Source: Gammaproteobacteria bacterium (GTDB taxonomy: Bacteria > Pseudomonadota > Gammaproteobacteria > Nevskiales > Nevskiaceae). From it: 64,000 nt of DNA. Below the pieces are notes generated by a model that was not told the DNA's origin, did no database searches, and saw only the letters and a list, made by a program, of their open reading frames with translations. The stretch covers positions 1-64,000 of the forward strand of contig JAPLSA010000002.1 in the NCBI GenBank assembly GCA_026398815.1. Direction: 5' to 3'. Each line of letters begins with the position of its first letter. Position 1 is the first letter of the stretch. Positions 55,564 to 62,427 of the stretch are shown here, in pieces. Both the position numbers and the translations under genes were made by a program.

Positions 55564-56172
55564 ATGCGTCTGCTGATCCGTGTGGTCGTGTTTGTCGCCG
55601 TGCTGCTGGTGGGGCTGGTCGGGATCGGATTCCTGCTGTCGGACCAGGTGCATGTCGAACGGCGTGTCGAGATCGCCGCACCGCCGGCGGCGCTGTACGC
55701 GGTGCTGAACAGCTTCGACAAGTTCGAGCAGTGGTCGCCGTGGGCCGGCCTGGACCCGGCGATGAAGGTCGAGATCAGCGGCCCGCCGGCGGGTGTCGGT
55801 GCGCGTTATGCCTGGCATGGCAATGCCGAGGTCGGCTCCGGCAGCCAGGAGATCATCGCCACCACGCCGGACCGCTCGGTGACGCTGAAGCTGGTGTTCG
55901 ACGGCTTCGAGCATCCGTCGACCACGGTCTACAGCATCGAGCCGAAAGGCGAGGGCAGCGTGGTCAGCTGGTCGATGGACTCCGATCTCGGCCATGACCC
56001 GGTGATGCGCTATGTCGGCCTGGTGATGAAGAAGGAAATCGAGGTCGACTACGACAAGGGGCTGGCGCGCCTGAAGACGCTGGCCGAGGCCCTGCCGGCG
56101 CCGTCCGGCGATGCCGCTGCACCGGCCGCCGAGCCGGCCGCCGCACCGAGCCCGGAGGGCGCCGGCTACTGA
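55564..56172 (+). CDS. Membrane-anchored SRPBCC (polyketide cyclase-like) protein
   Basis: 202 aa. An N-terminal transmembrane helix (about 3-25) is followed by a START/Bet v1-like SRPBCC domain (VERRVEIAAPPAALYAVLNSFDKFEQWSPWAGLDPAM) and an Ala/Pro-rich tail of about 25 residues. GAGGAG about 10 bases before the ATG. This family binds small hydrophobic ligands; the function is unknown. It stands alone between the fusion gene and uvrC. Confidence 0.82.
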   Translation: MRLLIRVVVFVAVLLVGLVGIGFLLSDQVHVERRVEIAAPPAALYAVLNSFDKFEQWSPWAGLDPAMKVEISGPPAGVGARYAWHGNAEVGSGSQEIIATTPDRSVTLKLVFDGFEHPSTTVYSIEPKGEGSVVSWSMDSDLGHDPVMRYVGLVMKKEIEVDYDKGLARLKTLAEALPAPSGDAAAPAAEPAAAPSPEGAGY

Positions 56173-56278
56173 GCCGGGCGCTCGGCGCGGCAGCGCTGCG
56201 CGGGGTGTTCCCCGCCGGCTGCCGCCGCTGCCGCAGCAGGTCTCCGCAGACGGGCAGTGCGCCGGTATCCTTCGCGCG

Positions 56279-58099
56279 ATGAGCGATCCGGCACCCGTTT
56301 TCGATTCCAAGGCCTTCCTGTCGCAGCTGACCAGTTCGCCCGGCGTCTACCGAATGTACGACGCCGGCGACGAGCTGCTGTACGTCGGCAAGGCGCGCAA
56401 TCTGAAGAAGCGTGTCGGCAGCTATTTCCTGCGGGCCAGCGGCAATCCGCGCATCGAGTCGATGGTCGACCAGATCGCTCGCATCGAGGTGTCGCTGACC
56501 CACACCGAAGATGAGGCGCTGCTGCTGGAAGCCACACTCATCAAGGAGCAGAACCCGCGTTACAACGTGTCGCTGCGGGATGACAAGAGCTACCCGTTCG
56601 TCAAGATCAGCAACGGCCACGACTACCCTCGGATCGGCTTCCATCGCGGCAGCAAGGACAGCGAGGCGCGCTACTTCGGGCCGTTCCCGAGCGCCACCGC
56701 GGTACGCGAAACGCTGTACACGCTGCAGAAGCTGTTCCGCCTGCGGCCCTGCAACGACACCTTCTTCAGCAACCGCCGCCGGCCCTGCCTGCAGCACCAG
56801 ATCCGCCGCTGCTCGGCACCCTGCGTGAAGCTGATCTCCACCGAGGATTACGCGCTCGACGTCAATCGCGCGGTGCGCCTTCTCGAAGGCCGTGGCGACG
56901 AGCTGGCCCGCGAGATCGGCACCGAGATGGAAGCAGCCGCCGAGGCGCTGGAGTTCGAGCGTGCCGCCAAGCTGCGCGACCAGATCGCGGCACTTGCGCG
57001 GGTGCGCGAGAACCGGGCGATCACCGGCGGCGCCGACGAGATCGATGTGATCGCGGTCGCGCCGCATCCGTCGTCGAGCTGCATCGTCGTCACCTCGGTG
57101 CGCGATGGCCTGAACCTCGGCCACGGCAGCTTCTTCCCGAAGCATCCGCACGGCATGGAAGTGCCGGAACTGCTGGGCAGCTTCCTCGGCCAGTACTACC
57201 TGAGCCGGCCGGTGCCGCCGGAGGTGCTGATCAGCCATCAGCCTGACGATCTCGAATGGATCGAGGCGACCCTGGCGCACGCCGCCGGCCGCAAGGTGAA
57301 GATCAACGAGCCGCAGCGCGGCCCCAAGCAGCGGCTGATGGAGATGGCGATCAACACCGCGCAGCAGGCGCTGTCGACGCGGCTGGTCGAGGCCGCCAGC
57401 ATGGACAAGCGCCTGCTGGAACTGCAGCAGGCGCTGGATCTGGACGCGCCGCCGCGCCGGCTGGAGTGCTTCGATATCAGCCATTCGATGGGCGAACGGC
57501 CGGTGGCGTCCTGCGTGGTGTTCAACGAGGAAGGGCCGCTGAAGATCGCCTACCGCAAGTTCAACATCGAAGGCATCACGCCGGGCGACGACTACGCGGC
57601 GATCAAGCAGGCGGTGTCGCGGCGCTTCGCGCGCGTGAAGTCCGGCGAGGTGCAGGTGCCGGACGTGCTGTTCATCGACGGCGGCGCCGGCCAGCTCGCG
57701 TCGGCCTGCGAGGCGCTGGAAGAACTGGAATACGAGGGCGTGCGGATCGTCGCGATCGCCAAGGGGCCGACGCGCAAGCCGGGGCTCGAACAGCTGATCC
57801 TGCCGGAGCGCGATCAGCCGATCATGCTGCCGCCGGATTCACCGGCGCTGCACCTGATCCAGCGGATTCGCGACGAGGCCCACCGCTTCGCGATCACCGG
57901 CCACCGGGCGCGGCGCGACAAGGCGCGCGTCACCTCCGGGCTGGAGGCGATCGAGGGCCTGGGGCCGACCCGGCGGCGGGCGCTGCTCAATGCCCTGGGC
58001 GGGCTCGGCCAGATCAAGCGTGCCGGCATCGACGAGCTGGCGCGCGTCGACGGCATCAACCGGCGGCTTGCGGAGCGGATCTACGCGCACTTCCATTGA
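56279..58099 (+). CDS. uvrC: UvrABC excinuclease subunit C
   Basis: 606 aa, standard length. N-terminal GIY-YIG nuclease (PGVYRMYDAGDELLYVGKARN at about 21-41), Cys-containing linker (CLQHQIRRCSAPC), UVR domain near 200-235 (ALEFERAAKLRDQI), RNase H-like nuclease domain (ECFDISHSMGE, DVLFIDGGAGQL) and C-terminal helix-hairpin-helix pair (LEAIEGLGPTRRRALLNALGG). Makes both incisions in nucleotide excision repair. Start at MSDPAPVF; followed by pgsA as in many gammaproteobacteria. Confidence 0.96.
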   Translation: MSDPAPVFDSKAFLSQLTSSPGVYRMYDAGDELLYVGKARNLKKRVGSYFLRASGNPRIESMVDQIARIEVSLTHTEDEALLLEATLIKEQNPRYNVSLRDDKSYPFVKISNGHDYPRIGFHRGSKDSEARYFGPFPSATAVRETLYTLQKLFRLRPCNDTFFSNRRRPCLQHQIRRCSAPCVKLISTEDYALDVNRAVRLLEGRGDELAREIGTEMEAAAEALEFERAAKLRDQIAALARVRENRAITGGADEIDVIAVAPHPSSSCIVVTSVRDGLNLGHGSFFPKHPHGMEVPELLGSFLGQYYLSRPVPPEVLISHQPDDLEWIEATLAHAAGRKVKINEPQRGPKQRLMEMAINTAQQALSTRLVEAASMDKRLLELQQALDLDAPPRRLECFDISHSMGERPVASCVVFNEEGPLKIAYRKFNIEGITPGDDYAAIKQAVSRRFARVKSGEVQVPDVLFIDGGAGQLASACEALEELEYEGVRIVAIAKGPTRKPGLEQLILPERDQPIMLPPDSPALHLIQRIRDEAHRFAITGHRARRDKARVTSGLEAIEGLGPTRRRALLNALGGLGQIKRAGIDELARVDGINRRLAERIYAHFH

Positions 58100-58273
58100 C
58101 GTCGCGTTGACGAACCGGCAGTGGATTCCTCGCCCGTTCGTTGCCTGATGACCCACCGCGCGCCGTCTGCCCGCGGCATTCGGCTCGATTGCAGCGCCAT
58201 GCGACCACAAGGCCCCGCTTTTGCTGGACACTAGCCACTGACCACCGGCCACGAACGGCATCGCCTCCAGGAC

Positions 58274-58834
58274 ATGCGGATCAATCTCCCCACAGCACTG
58301 ACGCTCGGCCGGGTCGTGGTCATCCCGATCGTCGTCGGACTTTTCTACATCGACTGGCAACACGCGCGGCAGGCCACGGCGATGCTGTTCGTGGCGGCGG
58401 CAGTCACCGACTGGTTCGACGGCTGGCTGGCGCGGCGCTGGAACCAGACCTCCAACTTCGGCGCGTTTCTCGATCCGGTGGCCGACAAACTGCTGGTGGC
58501 CGTGGCGCTGGTGATGCTGCTGCGCGACGACCCGCGCAGCGTCATGGGCGTGCTGGTAGCGATCATCGTCGGCCGCGAGATCACCATCTCCGCGCTGCGG
58601 GAATGGCTGGCCGAACTGGGTCAGCGCAAGCGGGTCGCCGTCGGGGTGGTCGGCAAGATCAAGACCGCGTTCCAGATGACCGCGATCAGCCTGATGCTGT
58701 GGAAGCTGCCGGTCGCCGACATCGATGTCTACCGCATCGGCTACGGCCTGCTGTTCGCGGCGGCGGCGCTGACCTTGTGGTCGATGGTGGTCTACCTGCG
58801 GGCCGCATGGCCGGTGATGCGCGACGAATTCTGA
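58274..58834 (+). CDS. pgsA: CDP-diacylglycerol-glycerol-3-phosphate 3-phosphatidyltransferase
   Basis: 186 aa membrane enzyme. The CDP-alcohol phosphotransferase motif D-G-x2-A-R-x8-G-x3-D-x3-D reads DGWLARRWNQTSNFGAFLDPVAD at about 49-71, with several hydrophobic helices. Makes phosphatidylglycerol phosphate, the precursor of phosphatidylglycerol and cardiolipin. Located between uvrC and a tRNA array, the same order as in E. coli. Confidence 0.95.
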   Translation: MRINLPTALTLGRVVVIPIVVGLFYIDWQHARQATAMLFVAAAVTDWFDGWLARRWNQTSNFGAFLDPVADKLLVAVALVMLLRDDPRSVMGVLVAIIVGREITISALREWLAELGQRKRVAVGVVGKIKTAFQMTAISLMLWKLPVADIDVYRIGYGLLFAAAALTLWSMVVYLRAAWPVMRDEF

Positions 58835-58917
58835 GCGGCCCTTCAAGCGCGTCCCGCGCTGCTTCGGAGACCGGCGGCGAGGGGCGGGCGGCGGTGCAGG
58901 TTTTTCGCAGGAATGGC

Positions 58918-58945
58918 TTGACACTCTGCCTTCAGCCACTAGAAT
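58918..58945 (+). promoter_or_regulatory. Strong sigma70 promoter of the tRNA array
   Basis: TTGACA (58918-58923), a 16-base spacer and TAGAAT (58940-58945), followed by a GC-rich discriminator (ACGCGCC) typical of stringently controlled stable-RNA promoters. The first tRNA-Gly begins 21 bases downstream. Confidence 0.85.
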
Positions 58946-58965
58946 ACGCGCCTCGGCAACACGCT

Positions 58966-59041
58966 GCGGGAATAGCTCAGCTGGTAGAGCGCAACCTTGC
59001 CAAGGTTGAGGTCGCGAGTTCGAATCTCGTTTCCCGCTCCA
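58966..59041 (+). tRNA. tRNA-Gly (anticodon GCC), copy 1
   Basis: 76 bases with full cloverleaf: acceptor arms GCGGGAA and TTCCCGC, TCCA end encoded, anticodon arm CAACC-TTGCCAA-GGTTG giving anticodon GCC, and T-arm CGAGTTCGAATCTCG. Identical over its full length to the copy at 59268-59343. First member of the Gly-Cys-Gly array. Confidence 0.97.
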
Positions 59042-59057
59042 ACGTGAAGTCAGACAG

Positions 59058-59083
59058 AAACCTCGTGAGCAACGAGGTTTTTT
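59058..59083 (+). terminator. Intrinsic terminator-like hairpin inside the tRNA array
   Basis: Stem AAACCTCG (59058-59065) and CGAGGTTT (59073-59080) with a 7-base loop and a run of six T (59078-59083). It stands between the first tRNA-Gly and tRNA-Cys, so it may attenuate transcription of the later tRNAs or act as a processing signal. Confidence 0.7.
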
Positions 59084-59113
59084 CGCTTCAGGAGCCTGGC
59101 TTCGGAAGCAGAC

Positions 59114-59139
59114 GGGTCAGGCACGCGAGGTGCTGACCC
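59114..59139 (+). other. Stem-loop in the tRNA-Gly/tRNA-Cys spacer
   Basis: GGGTCAGGCAC (59114-59124) pairs with GTGCTGACCC (59130-59139) apart from one bulged G, with a 5-base loop. No T-run follows. Its place before tRNA-Cys suggests a precursor-processing structure. Confidence 0.4.
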
Positions 59140-59157
59140 GGCAGCAAGCGGTACGTG

Positions 59158-59231
59158 GGCTACATGGCAGATCGGTTATGCAGAGGACTGCAAATCCTCG
59201 TAGGTCGGTTCGACTCCGGCTGTAGCCTCCA
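59158..59231 (+). tRNA. tRNA-Cys (anticodon GCA)
   Basis: 74 bases: acceptor arms GGCTACA and TGTAGCC with encoded TCCA, anticodon arm GAGGA-CTGCAAA-TCCTC giving anticodon GCA, and T-arm GTCGGTTCGACTCCGGC. Middle tRNA of the array, as cysT in E. coli. A short hairpin (ACCCTCG-TT-CGAGGGT, 59239-59254) follows in the spacer. Confidence 0.96.
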
Positions 59232-59238
59232 CTTTCAA

Positions 59239-59254
59239 ACCCTCGTTCGAGGGT
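59239..59254 (+). other. Small stem-loop between tRNA-Cys and tRNA-Gly
   Basis: Perfect 7-base stem ACCCTCG/CGAGGGT around a TT loop (or a 6-base stem with a four-base loop), 8 bases after tRNA-Cys. No T-run, so probably a processing signal rather than a terminator. Confidence 0.4.
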
Positions 59255-59267
59255 GGCGTTGCACGCT

Positions 59268-59343
59268 GCGGGAATAGCTCAGCTGGTAGAGCGCAACCTT
59301 GCCAAGGTTGAGGTCGCGAGTTCGAATCTCGTTTCCCGCTCCA
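59268..59343 (+). tRNA. tRNA-Gly (anticodon GCC), copy 2
   Basis: 76 bases identical to copy 1 at 58966-59041, and the identity extends 6 bases upstream (CACGCT). It takes the third place, where E. coli has a leucine tRNA. No separate promoter was seen, so it depends on read-through of the upstream hairpins or on processing. Confidence 0.97.
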
Positions 59344-59412
59344 TTGCCGGCCTCGGCCGGACGCCCTTCGCGGCTGCCGCCGCAAACCTGACTCTCCGCT
59401 TCTTGGTGATCG

Positions 59413-60369
59413 TCAGCCAGGCAGACGCCTGAGCAGGCGGCTCAGCTGTGTGCGCAGCGCAACGGCCGCACCGGCCAGCGCCACGATGACCATGCCGATG
59501 ATGCTGAGCGGGTCGGCGACATGGCCGAAGACCAGCCAGCCGAGCAGACCGGCCCAGACCAGCTGCAGGTACATCACCGGTGCCAGCACCGACGCCGGCG
59601 CGTGACGGTGGGCGGCGGTGAACAGGAAATGGCCGAGCCCGCCGGCCGCGCCGGTGCAGAAGAACAGCAGCATCTGCGCCATGTCCGGCCAGCGGCCTTC
59701 CCAGAACCACGGCAGCATCAGCCCGTAGACCAGCGAGCCGACGATCGCCGTATAGAACAGCATCGGCACGGTGCCTTCGGTGCGCGCCAGCAGCCGCGAC
59801 ATCAGCTGGTAGCTGGCGATCAGCACGGCGCCGATCAGCGCGCAGACAACGCCGAGCGGATCAAGTCCCGCACCGGGCCGGGCGATCAGCAGCACGCCGG
59901 AGAAGCCGGCCACGGCCGCCACGATGCCGTAGCTGCCGACCCGTTCGCCCAGCACCGTGCCGCTGATCAGCACGACCAGCAGCGGCGACAGGAAGACGAT
60001 CGCAGTCGCCTCGGCGACCGGCAGCCGGTGGAAGGCGATCGCCATGATCACCGACGCCAGCGCCAGGCAGGCCGAACGCAGCAGCACCAGACCGGTGCGC
60101 TGGGTCTGCACCAGCCGGCGGCCATGACCGGGCGCGAGGATCGCCAGCATCAGCAGGCCTTGCACGGCGTAGCGGATGGCGATCACCACTGGCGGCGCGT
60201 AGTGCTCGGTCAGCACCTTGGTGGTGGTGTCCATGCAGGCGAACAGCAGCACCGCCGCCATCACCAGCAGCGCAGCGCGCAGGGGGTGGCTGCCGATAGC
60301 AGCGCTGGCGATGACGGGAGCCGGCGCGGCGGTTGCAGCAACGGAATCGGCGGGCGGCGGCGTCGTCAT
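59413..60369 (-). CDS. EamA/DMT-family transporter
   Basis: 318 aa with about ten hydrophobic helices and two EamA repeats. First half: LVMAAVLLFACMDTTTKVL, AIAFHRLPVAEATAIVFLSPLLVVLI; second half: LIGAVLIASYQLMSRLLA, APVMYLQLVWAGLLGWLVFG. Probably exports a metabolite; the substrate cannot be inferred. An ATG at 60396 would add 9 residues. It faces the tRNA array, with about 70 bases between their ends. Confidence 0.87.
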   Translation of the reverse strand: MTTPPPADSVAATAAPAPVIASAAIGSHPLRAALLVMAAVLLFACMDTTTKVLTEHYAPPVVIAIRYAVQGLLMLAILAPGHGRRLVQTQRTGLVLLRSACLALASVIMAIAFHRLPVAEATAIVFLSPLLVVLISGTVLGERVGSYGIVAAVAGFSGVLLIARPGAGLDPLGVVCALIGAVLIASYQLMSRLLARTEGTVPMLFYTAIVGSLVYGLMLPWFWEGRWPDMAQMLLFFCTGAAGGLGHFLFTAAHRHAPASVLAPVMYLQLVWAGLLGWLVFGHVADPLSIIGMVIVALAGAAVALRTQLSRLLRRLPG

Positions 60370-60553
60370 CGGCGGAGCGGGTCGGTGGGCGCGCATCTTA
60401 GGCTGCCGACGTCGGCCGTGCCGGCCGCCCGTGACGGCACAGGCCCGCCGATGGTCAGCCCTCGCACGGGATGCCGGCAGCTCGATCAGGGCTGCCGGAC
60501 CGACACCCCGAGCTGGCTGCTCCCTGCTTCGAAGGCGCCTTAAGCCCCGGCCT

Positions 60554-61186
60554 TCAGGCCGCGCAGGCCTTGGCAGTGCGCTGCCAGGCGGGGCGCTGCT
60601 CCAGCCGGGCCAGATAGGCGCGCACCTGCGGGTAGCGGTCGAGCGGCGCGTGGGTGGGGAACGGAATCGCGGTGCCAGCCGCCATCGCCAGCGTGTAGTA
60701 GACCATCACGTCGGCGGCGCTGAAGCGGTTGTCGACCAGGTAGTCGCCGCCGGCCAGCGTCCGCTCGACATGCGCCAGCATGGTGTCGTACTCGCCCATC
60801 GCGAAGGCCTGCAGGCCGGGCGCGTCGGACTGGGTCAGCACCGACAGCAGGTCGATCAGCACCGGGTACATCAGCGTCGATTCCGCACTCGCCATCCAGT
60901 AGTCGTAGGCGCGGCGCGCGGCGCTGCCGGGCGCTGGACGCAGCCCGTGGTCGCCGTGGCGATCGAGCAGGTAGTCGCAGATCACCGAGGATTCCTCGAC
61001 GACGATGCCGTCGTCCTCGATCACCGGCGCCTTGGCCAGCGGCGTCACCGCCCGCAGCGACGGCGGCGCGCGAAAGGTCTGCGGGTCGCGCAGGTGGCGG
61101 ACCAGCTCGTAGCGCAGGCCCATTTCCTCGGCCAGCCAGACGATGCGCTCGGAACGGGACAGCACCAGATGATGGATCTTCAGCAC
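60554..61186 (-). CDS. Glutathione S-transferase family protein
   Basis: 210 aa. GST N domain (KIHHLVLSRSERIVWLAEEMGLRYELV, TPLAKAPVIEDDG, VVEESSVICDYLLDRHG) and a helical C domain (DYLVDNRFSAADVMVYYTLAMAAG). Starts with GTG and has a strong GGAGGAG site about 7 bases upstream. Likely conjugates or reduces electrophiles; substrate unknown. Same strand as the neighbouring nitronate monooxygenase-like gene. Confidence 0.9.
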   Translation of the reverse strand: MLKIHHLVLSRSERIVWLAEEMGLRYELVRHLRDPQTFRAPPSLRAVTPLAKAPVIEDDGIVVEESSVICDYLLDRHGDHGLRPAPGSAARRAYDYWMASAESTLMYPVLIDLLSVLTQSDAPGLQAFAMGEYDTMLAHVERTLAGGDYLVDNRFSAADVMVYYTLAMAAGTAIPFPTHAPLDRYPQVRAYLARLEQRPAWQRTAKACAA

Positions 61187-61258
61187 GCGGGTTCTCCTCC
61201 GGTTGCGGGATGCGTCCGGCCCCTCGTGCCGCTTCCGGGCCGGATCGCGACTGCGACT

Positions 61259-62230
61259 TTAATTCACTCGCTGGTTGGCGACCGCCAGCAGGCTGCGGCA
61301 TTCGCCGACCATGCGTTCGATCAGCTCGGCGCAGGTCGGGATGTCATCGATCAGGCCGACCGACTGGCCGGCCCAGATCAGGCCGGCATTGACGTCGCCG
61401 GTTTCCAGCGCCACGCGGCCCTTGGCGCCGGACACCAGGTGCTGGATGTCGGCGAAGCTGCAGCCGCCCGGGCGGTTCTCGATCGCCACCACCTCGTCCG
61501 ATACCGGCGTCTTCAGCACCCGGCCGGTGTTGTGCAGCGTGCGGAAGATCAGGTTGGTGTCGCGTTCGGTGGCCTTGACCAGCAGCTGCTTGATGTTGTC
61601 GTGGATCGGCGCTTCCTGGGTCACGCAGAAGCGGGTGCCCATGTTGACGCCTTCGATGCCGAGCGCGAATGCGGCGGCCATGGTCCGGCCATCGGCGATG
61701 CCGCCGGAGGCGATCAGCGGAATCCTGACCTTGCGGGCGGCCAGCGCGAACAGGATCAGGCAGCCGATGCCGTCCTCGCCCGGATGGCCGGCGCATTCGT
61801 AGCCGTCGATCGACACGGCATCGACGCCGTTGCGTTCGGCCGACAGCGCATGCCGCACGGCGGTGCACTTGTGGATGATCTTCACGCCGCGCGCTTTGGC
61901 CTTGAGGATGAATTCCTTCGGGTTGTTGCCGGCGGTTTCCAGCACCGTCACGCCGTTGTCCAGCGCAGCGTCGAGATAGGCCTCGTACGGCGGCGGCTTG
62001 GCGCTCGGCAGGATCGTCAGGTTGACGCCGAACGGCTTGTCGGTCATCTCGCGGCAGCGAAGGATTTCCTTGGCCAGGTCATCCGGCGTCGGCTGGGTCA
62101 GCGCGGTGATGATGCCGAGACCGCCGGCATTGGAAACCGCAGCGGCGAGTTCGGCGCGGCCGACCCACATCATGCCGCCCTGGATGATCGGGTACTGGAT
62201 GCCCAGCATTTCGGTGACTCGGGTCTTCAT
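61259..62230 (-). CDS. Nitronate monooxygenase-like FMN protein
   Basis: 323 aa TIM-barrel. IQYPIIQGGMMWVGRAELAAAVSNAGGLGIITAL, KCTAVRHALSAERNGVDAVSIDGYECAGHPGED and IPLIASGGIADGRTMAAAFALGIEGVNMGTRF identify the 2-nitropropane dioxygenase/nitronate monooxygenase superfamily and its FMN site. Some members oxidise nitronates, others act as enoyl reductases; the actual substrate is open. Start at ATG 62230; preceding codons carry no family signal. Confidence 0.88.
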   Translation of the reverse strand: MKTRVTEMLGIQYPIIQGGMMWVGRAELAAAVSNAGGLGIITALTQPTPDDLAKEILRCREMTDKPFGVNLTILPSAKPPPYEAYLDAALDNGVTVLETAGNNPKEFILKAKARGVKIIHKCTAVRHALSAERNGVDAVSIDGYECAGHPGEDGIGCLILFALAARKVRIPLIASGGIADGRTMAAAFALGIEGVNMGTRFCVTQEAPIHDNIKQLLVKATERDTNLIFRTLHNTGRVLKTPVSDEVVAIENRPGGCSFADIQHLVSGAKGRVALETGDVNAGLIWAGQSVGLIDDIPTCAELIERMVGECRSLLAVANQRVN

Positions 62231-62367
62231 CGGGGCGGTGTCGTCGGGTGGTGAAAGGGATGCGGGCAGGCGCCCGGCCGGGCCAGCCGGCGGCAGGGCC
62301 TGAAACGGATGACGGCGAGCATGCGGGCCAGGCCAGCAGCCGCTGCCCGCCTTTCGTCTGGGCCACG

Positions 62368-62401
62368 AAAAAGCCCCGCCGATCGGAGATCGACGGGGCT
62401 T
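62368..62401 (-). terminator. Intrinsic terminator of the monooxygenase gene
   Basis: Long stem with arms at 62371-62384 and 62388-62401 (AAGCCCCG and CGGGGCTT ends, one mismatch inside), loop of 3 bases, followed on the minus strand by five T (complement of 62368-62372). It begins 27 bases after the stop of the monooxygenase gene. Confidence 0.85.
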
Positions 62402-62427
62402 GCCGGCATGGCCCGAAGGCAGCCGGA

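Noticed and set aside
58966-59343. tRNA duplication as an integration site with attL/attR
   Set aside because: The two identical tRNA-Gly copies bracket only tRNA-Cys and spacers; no integrase or foreign genes lie between or beside them.
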